Notes under the pieces: model-generated | The model's input: only the letters and a program-made list of their open reading frames with translations | The model's database searches: none | Told to the model about the DNA's origin: nothing | NCBI GenBank assembly: GCA_050260275.1 | Contig: JBLNBX010000090.1 | Location: 19,463 to 83,462 of the forward strand | Length of the DNA stretch: 64,000 nucleotides | Source of the DNA: DATMXS01 sp050260275 | GTDB taxonomy: Bacteria > Acidobacteriota > Terriglobia > Bryobacterales > Bryobacteraceae | Direction of reading: 5' to 3' | Position numbers and translations under genes: made by a program | Shown: positions 55,562 to 63,404 of the stretch, piece by piece | Numbering within the stretch: the first letter of the stretch is position 1 | Layout: each line of letters opens with the position of its first letter

Positions 55562-56143
55562 GGCGGTGAGTTTTTTGAGAATAACACGGAAACGGGCCCT
55601 TTCGAACAGCCGGGCGGGGCTGGCGCACCCGGCGCCGGGGCAGTGCAGGCAGCTCCAGGGTTCTGCGCGCGCGGGGTAGCACACCCGGGAGGCGCACAGC
55701 TCTCCCCAGCATCCCGTGCGTGCCCTGCCGGTCTGCTTCAGCACCTCCGCAGACGCTCACGAACGTGCGCCCGGCGCCGCCTGCCGGCGCTCTCCGGTCC
55801 GGCTCCGGTCTGCGTGGCTCCGGTTGCGGCGGCGGCAGCGCCATGCCACGAGCGGCTGGCGTCCTCCGGCGGTCAGACATCGCGGCTGTGCCGCGGACCG
55901 CGGTTGGATAGGCCGCAGCACGGAGGGGTGGAACGCGCGCGCGGCAAGAGGCCGGTTACCGTCCGGCCGCCACGTAGCTGCGCACCCAGTGGGGCACTTA
56001 CACGCGGCCTTGTTCTAGTACCTCCCACTCAGGACTGTTCTGTTAGTCTTCCACTCAGGACTGTTTTAGTACTCTCCCACTCAGGAAATGATCGGGAGTA
56101 TTTCCCGGGAGATGTATAGTATCCCGCGGGAGGTTACTAGCCA
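55562..56143. other. Intergenic region with three 26-bp spaced repeats
   Basis: This 582-bp interval before the PEP-CTERM gene has no convincing gene. GC-rich sequence to about 56010 is followed by a short AT-richer zone containing three repeats (listed separately) and several GGGAG/CTCCC complementary blocks near 56092-56132, which may form hairpins in the leader of the PEP-CTERM transcript. Confidence 0.55.
56025..56086. repeat. Three copies of CCACTCAGGA at exact 26-bp spacing
   Basis: CCACTCAGGACTGTT occurs at 56025-56039 and 56051-56065, and CCACTCAGGA at 56077-56086, each 26 bp apart. Between them lie TGTTAGTCTT and TTAGTACTCT. The spacing and position suggest either subterminal repeats left by an IS21-like element or operator-like sites ahead of the PEP-CTERM gene; neither is proven. 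Confidence 0.75.
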
Positions 56144-56743
56144 GTGCGGAAGCTTTTTCTTTCAGTGCTGCTATGCATGTGGATCTTCACGCCAGTGGCA
56201 TCCCATGCCGCAAACATAATTGATAACCCCAGTTTCGAGGGGGGACTGGAATCGGGTCCCTGGACGTTTACCGGGTTTTACTCGGCCTCCTCCTATTCAT
56301 ACGACGGCGTCAGGTCGTTGTTCCTGGGATCCTTAGAACCTTCGACGGCGAGCCAGACGATCGCCACGACGCCCCGGCGAAAGCTACACCCTGTCGTTCT
56401 GGCTAATGAACAATACCATCCTTGACCCGTTACTCACGGTATCTTGGGGGAACGAACCTGTTCTTACACTTACCGATGAACCGCGCTGGAACACGACGGC
56501 GTCCCCATATCCGAACAGTGGCACCATTACACCGTTTCAGGACTGGTAGCAACCGATACGAGTACTACTCTGACGTTCACGGTGGACTGCCTCGGCGGCC
56601 TGTTTCTTGACATGGTAAGTCTGGAACCTGCTTCCACTGCTGATGTACCGGAACCCGCCAGCGCCTTCTACCTTCTCGGAACAGGCGTGGTTGCGCTAAG
56701 CCTCCGCCGTTTGTCTCCCCGGCTCCGTCTGCGGAGCCGCTGA
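56144..56743 (+). pseudogene. PEP-CTERM sorting-signal protein, two opposite frameshifts
   Basis: From GTG 56144 a signal peptide (MRKLFLSVLLCMWIFTPVASHA) opens a secreted beta-sandwich-like protein (NPSFEGGLESGPWTFTG). The frame breaks at the C-run 56372-56375, continues one frame over (YTLSFWLMNNTILDPLLTVS), breaks again at the C-run 56503-56506, and returns to encode HYTVSGLVATDTSTTLTFTV and the PEP-CTERM tail (VPEPASAFYLLGTGVVALSL, then basic residues) to TGA 56741-56743. One C too many in the first run and one too few in the second restore a full protein of about 199 residues. Exosortase would cleave at the PEP motif; no exosortase is in this window. Confidence 0.8.
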
Positions 56744-56793
56744 GGCGCTCACGTTCCAGCACGCGTCCGGTATTGCCTGTAAACTGTGCGGTT

Positions 56794-57240
56794 ATGAGCC
56801 TGCTCGACCGCGTACAGAAAGACATGGCCGAGGCCATGAAGGCGCGCGACGAGGCGCGCCTGGGGGCGCTGCGGATGATAAAAGCCGCCCTGAAGAAGCA
56901 CGAAGTGGACTCGATGAAGCCCCTTGATGAGAAAACCGAGATGCAGGTGCTCGGCACCATCATCAAGCAGCGCAGGGAGGCGGCGGACATGTTCCGCAAG
57001 GGGGGCAGGGAAGAACTGGCCGCCAAAGAGGAGGCCGAGCTCGCCATAGCCGAGAGCTACATGCCCGCGGCCGCGACCGAGGAGGAGATGGCGGCCGCCA
57101 TCGACGCCGCGCTCGCCGAAACGGGCGCGACGTCGCTCAAGCAGATGGGCGCAGTCATGAAGGCCGCCCAGGCGAAGCTCGCCGGCAAGCGCGTGGACGG
57201 GAAGGTCCTGAGCGACAAAGTGCGCGCGCGGCTGAGCTGA
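56794..57240 (+). CDS. YqeY/GatB-like domain protein
   Basis: A 148-residue YqeY-family protein, related to the tail domain of GatB (Asp/Glu-tRNA amidotransferase). The N-terminus SLLDRVQKDMAEAMKARDEA, LGALRMIKAALKKHEVD, a helical hinge and the C-terminal GAVMKAAQAKLAGKRVDGK are family features. It probably contacts tRNA but its function is not established. Start ATG 56794 is preferred over a TTG at 56773. It stands alone, between the PEP-CTERM gene and a DUF4440 protein. Confidence 0.9.
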   Translation: MSLLDRVQKDMAEAMKARDEARLGALRMIKAALKKHEVDSMKPLDEKTEMQVLGTIIKQRREAADMFRKGGREELAAKEEAELAIAESYMPAAATEEEMAAAIDAALAETGATSLKQMGAVMKAAQAKLAGKRVDGKVLSDKVRARLS

Positions 57241-57357
57241 AACGAACCATCCGGCCCTGCTGTGGCCTCCGTTCTGAGCTGGGACCAGAGAGCCGGAGCG
57301 CCACCATGGGGTGCCGGGGGCTCCCGGATTATCCATCTCCCGCGCTATGCTCATCGC

Positions 57358-57780
57358 ATGCGCAAATTGCTTCTTTCTTTGCTGCTTGTGGCCGCGGCCG
57401 GGTTCGCCGCGGGCGATGAGGACGCCGTTCGCAGCGCCGAGAAGGCCTGGGCGGCGGCGGTCATCGCGGGCGATGCCAGAGCGCTCGATGCTATCCTCGC
57501 GCCCGGAATGATCTACACGCATGCCAGCGGCGTAGTCGAGACGAGGGAAGAGTACGCGGGCAAGATCGCAAAGCGGGTGTACAACTACAAAGGCATCGAC
57601 GAGGATTCAGTCGTCGTGAGAGTCTATGGCGATTCCGCCATGCTGCACGCGAAGGCTCGGCTCCGCGGAACCAACGAGAATGGCCCTTTCGATGTCAGCG
57701 TGATCATGCTGCACATGTGGGTGAAGCAGGACGGTAAGTGGAAACTCGCGGCACACCAGGCCACGAACCAGCCTCGATAG
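57358..57780 (+). CDS. Secreted NTF2-like (DUF4440/SnoaL-type) protein
   Basis: A 140-residue protein with a signal peptide (MRKLLLSLLLVAAAGFAAG). The rest follows the NTF2-like fold of DUF4440 proteins: AEKAWAAAVIAGDARALDAI, MIYTHASGVVETREEY and MWVKQDGKWKLAAHQAT. No enzymatic residues can be assigned; such proteins may bind small ligands in the periplasm. Start ATG 57358 is set by the signal peptide. Confidence 0.8.
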   Translation: MRKLLLSLLLVAAAGFAAGDEDAVRSAEKAWAAAVIAGDARALDAILAPGMIYTHASGVVETREEYAGKIAKRVYNYKGIDEDSVVVRVYGDSAMLHAKARLRGTNENGPFDVSVIMLHMWVKQDGKWKLAAHQATNQPR

Positions 57781-58127
57781 CTCCGTCGTATATCACCGGC
57801 GTGTGGATTGGTTACTCCCGTGAGGACTTTGACCGTGGCGCCCTCGCCAAGCCGTAGGGCCCCAGGCGCCCGGTCGCCTCGCCGGACGGGGCGCAAACCT
57901 GACGCCATCGAGGGCCACCACGCCTGGGTGGCGCTTCACCGGCCCTCGTATCTCGCCGGCTTTTCCGGCGCTCTCCTTCGCTCGGATGGATGCCGGCCGC
58001 GCCTAACGGGTTCCGGACCCGAAAACCCGTTCCGGGCCGCTATTCGCCGCTCAGGCCCTTGTCCCGCCCGTTCCCTGAGGGCCCGTTGCGGCGCGGGCGG
58101 CGCGGTTGCTACCATCGCGTCTGTCGC
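57781..58127. other. Intergenic region with a small hairpin
   Basis: In these 347 bases the only clear structure is CGCCGG-CTTTT-CCGGCG at about 57953-57969, without a U-run on either side. A frame open from 57990 joins the radical SAM gene but is unconserved before 58128. Confidence 0.5.
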
Positions 58128-59165
58128 ATGCGCAAGGTCCCACTGGCGGAATCGCTGAGAATAATTGGGCGCGGAACAGTTAACTGGCAGCTTCAGCGGC
58201 CTATCGTTGTTTCCTTCGAGGTGACCGACGGTTGCACCTGCTGGTGCAAGCACTGCGACCACGGCGGCCCGCGCGAGAAGCCCTGGAGCATGCAGCCGTC
58301 CGACTACCGCCGCTACCGCAAGGCGCTCAATCCTTGCGTCGTCCAGGTATCCGGCGGCGAGCCGCTCATGCGGCCCGACATAGTCGAGATTGTCCGAAAT
58401 ATCAAAGAAGATTCGGGCCTGCCTTACACCATCCTGGTTTCCAACTGGTCGGAGATGACCGAGGAGAAGTATCTCGCGCTCCGCGAGGCCGGCATCGACC
58501 AGTTTTCGGTGAGCCTCGATTTTCCCGACGAGCGGCACGACGAATTCCGGGGGTACCCGGGACTCTTCAGCCACCTGAACGACCTGATCCCGCGGCTGGC
58601 GAAGCTGAAGCACGACGACATCGTGCTCAATAGCTGCATCACCAGCCAGAACGTCGGCGAGATCGAGTCGATGGCGGCACTGGCGCGCGCCTGGGGCGTC
58701 AACATGTGCTACAGCTCGTACTCTCCGCGCCGCACCGGATGCCGCGAGCTGTTCCTCACCACTCTGGAGCAGATCGAGAGCATGAAACGCCAGCTCGACG
58801 CCGTCGAGGCGCAGCGCGACGATACGGGCTGGCTGGTGAACTCTCGCAGCACGCTCGAGGGCACGCGGCGGTACTTCGAAAACGGCGGCATGCCGAACTG
58901 CAGCGCCGGCCTGCGATTCCTGGTTGTCACTGCGCACGGCCAATTGCAGCCGTGCTCGATGCAGTTCACGCGTTACGCGCTCGAAGACCGGAAGTCGATG
59001 ATCCGCGATTTCACGCGCCGGAACACCTGCGACGAGTGCTACGTCTCGATACGTTCCTATCTCGATAAGAGTTTTCCTCAGTTGCTCTGGGAAAACGTGA
59101 GCGGGTTCTTCTCGTTCAAGACGGACCGCGACGCCGCCGTGCGCAAGCACGTGGCGCGGGGCTGA
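58128..59165 (+). CDS. Radical SAM protein with C-terminal auxiliary cysteines
   Basis: A 345-residue radical SAM enzyme. The cluster-binding CxxxCxxC is in TDGCTCWCKHCDHGGPRE (three ligands among four cysteines); VQVSGGEPLMRPD is the GGE motif and VSLDFPDERHDEFRG a later barrel strand. The C-terminus has further cysteines (MPNCSAGLRF, LQPCSMQF, TCDECY), like SPASM/twitch domains that hold extra Fe-S clusters. Substrate unknown. No precursor peptide gene is next to it. Start ATG 58128 is chosen because MRKVPLAESLRII begins conserved sequence. Confidence 0.82.
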   Translation: MRKVPLAESLRIIGRGTVNWQLQRPIVVSFEVTDGCTCWCKHCDHGGPREKPWSMQPSDYRRYRKALNPCVVQVSGGEPLMRPDIVEIVRNIKEDSGLPYTILVSNWSEMTEEKYLALREAGIDQFSVSLDFPDERHDEFRGYPGLFSHLNDLIPRLAKLKHDDIVLNSCITSQNVGEIESMAALARAWGVNMCYSSYSPRRTGCRELFLTTLEQIESMKRQLDAVEAQRDDTGWLVNSRSTLEGTRRYFENGGMPNCSAGLRFLVVTAHGQLQPCSMQFTRYALEDRKSMIRDFTRRNTCDECYVSIRSYLDKSFPQLLWENVSGFFSFKTDRDAAVRKHVARG

Positions 59166-59318
59166 CAGGCGTTCCTGCTGGCATTCCTGGCCCTCGCCGC
59201 AGCGGCGGCCTTCGCCAAATCTCGCCCGTGAACATACCGTGGGTAGCCAGCTCGCCTGAGCTGTCCTTGTGCGCTGAGCCGTGCTGGAGTGCGTCGGCCG
59301 GATACGCCGTCTGGATGA

Positions 59319-59394
59319 TGGTGAGCGCGCTGGGAATCGAACCCAGAACCCCCGCCTTAAAAGGGCGATGCTCTACCGATTGAGCTACGCGCTC
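59319..59394 (-). tRNA. tRNA-Lys (anticodon TTT)
   Basis: On the minus strand the 7-bp acceptor GAGCGCG/CGCGCTC, D-arm GCTC/GAGC, anticodon stem TCGCC/GGCGG with loop CTTTTAA, and T-arm CTGGG-TTCGATT-CCCAG are all complete. The anticodon is TTT (lysine). The discriminator is A and CCA is encoded at 59319-59321. It lies downstream of selA and is its own gene. Confidence 0.97.
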
Positions 59395-59451
59395 GCGGTG
59401 ATCCCTTTGATGATACAAGATCACGGCGCGGCGATTCACGGCCTGCCTGTG

Positions 59452-60720
59452 CTACAGCTTCTTCAGCGCTTCCAGCAACGCCGCTTCCTCGTCTTCGAAC
59501 ACCGTTCGAAGGTCGATCACCAACCGGCCGTTCTCGATGCGCGCGATGATGGGCGGATCGTTCGCCCGGAGCGCCGCCTCGCGCGCCACAACGTCTCCCC
59601 CGAGCGCTATCAGCCATGTTGGCAGCGTCTGGTCTGGCGTCGATCCGCCGCCGATCACCGACCGCCCTTCCACCACCTCCGCGCCCGGCACCTCCGCCGC
59701 AATCCTCTCCGCGCGGGCGCGAAGCTCGTCCGGCGTGCGCCTTATCAGCCTGAGCGCCGGAACGGCGTCCCAGCGCTCGAACAGGAGGCTCCGCAGCGTC
59801 GCTTCGAGAAGTTGGAGGATCACCTTGTCGAGCCGCAGCGCGCGGTACATCGGGTTGCGCCGCAGCCGGGCCACGAGGTCCGCGCGGCCGGCGATGATGC
59901 CTGCCTGCGGCCCGCCAAGCAGCTTGTCGCCTGAGAACGAGACCAGATCCGCGCCCGCTTCCAAACTCTCACGCGCGGGACGCTCGCCCGGCGCCTCCAT
60001 CACGCAGCCGCTGCCCAGGTCCTCGTACAGCGGCACCCCGGTCTCGCGCGCGAGCGCCGCCAGTTCGGGCACCGTGGGCCGCGCGGTGAAGCCAACTATC
60101 CGGAAGTTGCTGGGATGGACTCGCAACAGCAGGCGCGTGCGGTCGTTGATGGCCCTGCGATAGTCCTCAACCGTCGTGCGGTTCGTAGTGCCGACCTCGC
60201 GCAGGATCGCGCCGGACTGCTCCATGATGTCGGGAATGCGGAACCCGTCGCCGATCTCGATCAGTTCGCCGCGCGATATCACCACCTCGCCGCCTGCCGC
60301 CAGCTCGCGCAGGGTCAGGTAGATTGCGGCCGCATTGTTGTTCACGGCGATGCCGGGCGCGCCGAGCAGCTTTTCGATCAGCGGCGCGATGTGCGTGTCG
60401 CGATTGCCCCTGCGCCCGGTGGCGATGTCGTACTCCAGGTTGACGTAGCGGCCGATTGGCGCGCGGCCCAGGTTCGTGTGCAGCACCACGCCAGTCGCGT
60501 TGATCACCGGGCGCTGCGATGGCCTGTCAAGCCGCTCGAGCGCGCGTTGAACCGCCGCCTCCACCGGCTCCGGCTCGTTGCCGGCCCGGATCGCGGCGCG
60601 CGCAGCCTCGATGGCTCGGCGCACCTCTTCGGTCACCAGCGCGCGCGGGTACATCGACGTGAGGCGCTCCAGGCGCCTGAGCGCCTCATCCACCGATGGC
60701 AGGTCGCGCAGATCGCTCAC
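59452..60720 (-). CDS. selA: L-seryl-tRNA(Sec) selenium transferase
   Basis: A 422-residue PLP enzyme converting Ser-tRNA(Sec) to Sec-tRNA(Sec) with selenophosphate. NATGVVLHTNLGRAP, AGGEVVISRGELIEIG, the PLP Lys in SFSGDKLLGGPQAG and the C-terminal IARIENGRLVIDLR fit SelA. Its presence implies that the organism makes selenoproteins; selB, selC and selD are not in this window. It follows araD by 41 nt, on the same strand. Confidence 0.96.
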   Translation of the reverse strand: MSDLRDLPSVDEALRRLERLTSMYPRALVTEEVRRAIEAARAAIRAGNEPEPVEAAVQRALERLDRPSQRPVINATGVVLHTNLGRAPIGRYVNLEYDIATGRRGNRDTHIAPLIEKLLGAPGIAVNNNAAAIYLTLRELAAGGEVVISRGELIEIGDGFRIPDIMEQSGAILREVGTTNRTTVEDYRRAINDRTRLLLRVHPSNFRIVGFTARPTVPELAALARETGVPLYEDLGSGCVMEAPGERPARESLEAGADLVSFSGDKLLGGPQAGIIAGRADLVARLRRNPMYRALRLDKVILQLLEATLRSLLFERWDAVPALRLIRRTPDELRARAERIAAEVPGAEVVEGRSVIGGGSTPDQTLPTWLIALGGDVVAREAALRANDPPIIARIENGRLVIDLRTVFEDEEAALLEALKKL

Positions 60721-60761
60721 GGTTTATCGTTCAGTCGGGCATTCCCCCGAGCGCCCGCCGT

Positions 60762-61451
60762 TCACCGTTGTCCGTAGGTCGCATTTGCGCCGTGCTTACG
60801 CAGATAGTGACGGTCCAGCAGCGCCTGCTGAATCGCCACCGGCTCGGCGAGCGCGGCGCTGAGCCACGCCATGTGCGCCACTTCTTCCAGCAACACCGCG
60901 TTGTGCGCCGCATCGGTGGCCGAAGTCCCCCAGCAGAACGGCCCATGCGAAGCGACGAGCGCCGCCGGAACCTGCATCGGGTCCGCTGCGCCGATGCGTT
61001 CCACAATGGCGTGCCCCGTGTTGGCCTCGTATTCCCCAGCGATGCGTATGTCCGAAAGAGGGGCCGTCACCGGCACCGGGCCATAGAAGTAGTCCGCATG
61101 CGTCGTGCCGAGGCATGGGATGTCGCGCCGCGCCTGCGCCCAGGCCGTCGCATACCTCGAGTGCGTGTGTACGACGCCGCCTATGGCTGTGAAAGCACGG
61201 TACAGCACCAGATGCGTCGCCAGGTCGGATGACGGCTTCAGCGAGCCCTCGACGACGCGGCCCGAGAGGTCCGTGATGACCAGATCTTCCGGCCGCATCG
61301 TTTCGTACGGGACGCCGCTCGGTTTGATGACCACCAGCCCGTCTTCGCGCGAGATGCCGCTCGCGTTGCCAAACGTGTAAATAGCGAGGCCGCGGCGTGC
61401 AAGTTCCAGGTTGGCCTCGAGCACCTGCTCACGGAGTTGTGTTAGCAGCAT
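60762..61451 (-). CDS. araD: L-ribulose-5-phosphate 4-epimerase
   Basis: A 229-residue class II aldolase-fold enzyme interconverting L-ribulose-5-phosphate and D-xylulose-5-phosphate. It matches E. coli AraD almost end to end: VLEANLELARRGL, VIKPSGVPYETMRPEDLV, zinc-binding GGVVHTHSRYATAWAQA, GTTHADYFYGPVPVT and LLDRHYLRKHGANATYGQ. No araA or araB is nearby, so it may serve another pentose or ascorbate route. Its start overlaps the end of the JAMM-like gene by 23 nt. Confidence 0.96.
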   Translation of the reverse strand: MLLTQLREQVLEANLELARRGLAIYTFGNASGISREDGLVVIKPSGVPYETMRPEDLVITDLSGRVVEGSLKPSSDLATHLVLYRAFTAIGGVVHTHSRYATAWAQARRDIPCLGTTHADYFYGPVPVTAPLSDIRIAGEYEANTGHAIVERIGAADPMQVPAALVASHGPFCWGTSATDAAHNAVLLEEVAHMAWLSAALAEPVAIQQALLDRHYLRKHGANATYGQR

Positions 61452-63051
61452 TCGGTCTGATTCTACCGCCCCTCGCCTTTTCCAGTTCCGCCTTGAGGCG
61501 CTCCACCTCGGCTTTGAGGGCGTCGCGTTCGCTTAGCACCTTGTCGGCCCGCTCCGAAGAAACCGGCGGCCCCACAAACCGCACCGAGTCCGTTTCTGTC
61601 GCGCCGCCGGGCAGCGTTACGGTGATCCGCACATCGACCATCTCGGAACGCCTGACGTAATCCACGCTGCCTTCGCGAAGCTTGTCGGCATCCATCTTGA
61701 TGACGACACGCTCCCCGCCGTCGACGATCTCGATAGTCCCGCCGAGCGCCCGCTGGACAGGCTTCGAGGAGCGGTCCCACTCGATCATGAGCTGCCCGCC
61801 GAGATCGGTGACCCACAGCGCGAGCGTCGGCTTTGTGCTTCGCGGCATGAGATACCACATCACGCCGGCCGCGGCTACGGCGACCACCAGGACAATTGCG
61901 GCTGCCCACATCAACCACCGCCTGCCGCGCGTCGCAGGTTCCTCAACCTGCGCCCAACGCGGCAGCGGGGCGACGTATACCGGCGCTGACCCGGCCCCCG
62001 CGGCGCCAGCCGCAGGCTCTTTTGCCGCATCGGCGCTCTCGGCTGCCGCCGCCCCCTGCTGCTCCTCGAGCACGGCGGGTGCTTTCGTCTCTGGATGCGG
62101 CGCATCTGCCGGCGTGTGAATCGGCACTGGCTTGCGCCACTCCGGCATCGGGAGAATCGGGCGTTGCGGCGGCGGTGCGAACGCGACGGGTTCAGGTTCG
62201 GGCGCAGGCTCTGGTTCTGGCGCTGGTTCAGGTTCGGGTTCGGGTTCTGGCATCGGTTCGGGCTGCGGCCTCAACTCGGGTTCGGAGGTGAACTCAGACT
62301 CCGGTTCGGCCTCGGCTTCGGTTTCGGACGCCAGTTCCCATCCAACCTCAGGTTGCGAGCCAAACTCGGGCTCGCTCGCCGGTTCAGGCGGCTCCGGGCT
62401 CTCTTCCACAGCCGGCTCCGCGGCAACGGCGGTTTCGACCACCGGCTGAACGTTCAGATCCGGCTCAATCCTGGGTTGCTCGAAACCGGCTTCCGCGCTG
62501 CCATCTTGTTCGGCCACCTCGGGCCGCCGCGGCACGATGCTCGTCCTGAACAGCTCTCGTGAGCCGCCGTCCCGAACGTAAAAAACCGCCGTGGACGCGC
62601 CCTCGCGGCTGGGCTGAATGACGACGGCAAGCTGCCACGGGCGCGGGAAAAACCGATCGTGAACCTCCGTGTCGCGCACGGAAAGCGCCACTCCGCCGTA
62701 CGGGCTCGAATGATACCAGCCGACCGGAACCAGCCCCTTCAGTTCCGGCTCGCGGCGCGGCGCCGAGAGCAGCAGCCGGAGGTTCTCGCAGTCCCGCTCG
62801 GAGAGGATGAACCGGAAGCCGTAGGCGTGCTCGCACTCGAGCGGGAGGCGCGCTATCACCCGGACCGTCTCCTCCGTGCGCGTACCGAACAGGACCCCGC
62901 CTATCGCGATGCCTCCGTAGCCGGAAACACGCAGAGAGTCAACGGCTTCCGCGCATATATCGCTCAGCAGGGATGGCGGGTACTCGACCTGAAAACCGGA
63001 TCCGGCGGCTGTCCAGCTCTCGAACTCGGTCTCTCGCGGCGGCACGGGCAT
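61429..63051 (-). CDS. Membrane protein with degenerate JAMM/MPN domain, Pro-Glu linker and coiled coil
   Basis: A 540-residue protein. Residues 35-160 resemble a JAB1/MPN (JAMM) domain: GGIAIGGVLFG, then VGWYHSSPYGG and VALSVRDTEVHDRFF align with the HxH-x7-SxxD zinc site, but the second His is Ser and the upstream catalytic Glu is absent, so it is probably inactive. A long EP/PEPE linker (residues 200-320) precedes a membrane helix (WLMWAAAIVLVVAVAAAGVM), a beta domain and a C-terminal coiled coil (SERDALKAEVERLKAELEK). I choose ATG 63051; a TTG at 63099 is in frame. The function is unknown; a scaffold or peptide-binding role is possible. Confidence 0.65.
   Translation of the reverse strand: MPVPPRETEFESWTAAGSGFQVEYPPSLLSDICAEAVDSLRVSGYGGIAIGGVLFGTRTEETVRVIARLPLECEHAYGFRFILSERDCENLRLLLSAPRREPELKGLVPVGWYHSSPYGGVALSVRDTEVHDRFFPRPWQLAVVIQPSREGASTAVFYVRDGGSRELFRTSIVPRRPEVAEQDGSAEAGFEQPRIEPDLNVQPVVETAVAAEPAVEESPEPPEPASEPEFGSQPEVGWELASETEAEAEPESEFTSEPELRPQPEPMPEPEPEPEPAPEPEPAPEPEPVAFAPPPQRPILPMPEWRKPVPIHTPADAPHPETKAPAVLEEQQGAAAAESADAAKEPAAGAAGAGSAPVYVAPLPRWAQVEEPATRGRRWLMWAAAIVLVVAVAAAGVMWYLMPRSTKPTLALWVTDLGGQLMIEWDRSSKPVQRALGGTIEIVDGGERVVIKMDADKLREGSVDYVRRSEMVDVRITVTLPGGATETDSVRFVGPPVSSERADKVLSERDALKAEVERLKAELEKARGGRIRPNAANTTP
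62185..62300 (-). repeat. Low-complexity coding repeat (Pro-Glu linker)
   Basis: Iterated hexamers such as GGTTCG and GGTTCT (plus-strand reading) encode Glu-Pro repeats in the linker of the JAMM-like protein. The tract is degenerate and probably variable in length among relatives. Confidence 0.7.
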
Positions 63052-63128
63052 GGCTTCGTACGAAAATCCAACTCTAACCCGCGCGGGCCGGAGTAGCAAG
63101 CGGCGCGCCGAGGCCCGGAAAAAATGTA

Positions 63129-63160
63129 AACCCCGCTGCGGCTCACGCCACAGCGGGGTT
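63129..63160 (-). terminator. Intrinsic terminator
   Basis: AACCCCGCTG at 63129-63138 and CAGCGGGGTT at 63151-63160 form a perfect 10-bp stem with a 12-nt loop. Read on the minus strand it is followed by TTACATTTTTT, a U-rich tract. It would end transcripts coming from the small ORF or the hydrolase gene. Confidence 0.88.
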
Positions 63161-63175
63161 CAGGTAGCCAATAGT

Positions 63176-63195
63176 AGATGAGCCGCGGCTCATCT
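63176..63195. repeat. Perfect 20-bp palindrome
   Basis: AGATGAGCC-GC-GGCTCATCT is fully self-complementary. In RNA it would form a hairpin with almost no loop, just upstream of the terminator; as DNA it could be a dimeric protein-binding site. Confidence 0.8.
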
Positions 63196-63274
63196 GCCCA
63201 ATCGTGAGGCAGCCGGTCCACAGGAACTGGGTCCCGCCACTGACCGGAACCACCCTACGTTGGCAACGGTAACT

Positions 63275-63319
63275 CTAACAGTCAGCCACCTCACGAGGTC
63301 TACTACTGCCAGATGACAT
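63275..63319 (-). CDS. 14-residue peptide ORF MSSGSSRPREVADC
   Basis: ATG at 63319 to TAG at 63275-63277 on the minus strand encodes MSSGSSRPREVADC. A sequence matching AGAAAGGAGGTGATCC, the complement of the 16S rRNA 3' tail, at 15 of 16 positions lies at 63327-63342, so the ribosome-binding site is extreme. The GGAGG core is 13 nt from the ATG, a little far, but the 3' end of the helix is 7 nt away. A promoter lies directly upstream and a terminator downstream. A longer frame through this region, ending in unrelated sequence, is less likely. Base composition differs from the GC-rich neighbourhood, hinting at strong sequence constraint. Confidence 0.55.
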   Translation of the reverse strand: MSSGSSRPREVADC

Positions 63320-63355
63320 ATTCTCTGGACCACCTCCTTTCTCAGTGATACCTCC

Positions 63356-63384
63356 ATCCTAGGGGGCCTCCAGAGGGTTGTCAA
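63356..63384 (-). promoter_or_regulatory. Near-consensus sigma-70 promoter of the small transcript
   Basis: On the minus strand, TTGACA (63379-63384, perfect -35) is followed after exactly 17 nt by TAGGAT (63356-63361, four of six -10 bases). Transcription would start near 63349, seven bases before the extended Shine-Dalgarno sequence. Confidence 0.75.
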
Positions 63385-63404
63385 TTTTGGCAACAGCCCG
63401 GAAA

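Larger units (their letters stand above)
63120..63349 (-). ncRNA. Structured small transcript carrying a 14-codon ORF (leader or sRNA)
   Basis: Promoter, ORF, RNA structure and terminator fit a discrete minus-strand RNA of about 230 nt. Within it, GTGAGGTGGC (complement of 63285-63294, inside the ORF) can pair along ten bases, including two G-U pairs, with GCTGCCTCAC (complement of 63204-63213). CCGGTC/GACCGG (63242-63247 with 63213-63218) forms an inner stem. A palindrome (63176-63195) and terminator (63129-63160) follow. The JAMM-like gene starts 78 nt beyond the terminator, so this may be its attenuating leader or an independent small RNA. Confidence 0.55.

Noticed and set aside
55562..56143. 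CRISPR-like array from the 26-bp repeats
   Set aside because: The repeated core is 10-15 bp with only about 11-16 bp between copies and three copies in total; this does not fit repeat-spacer dimensions.
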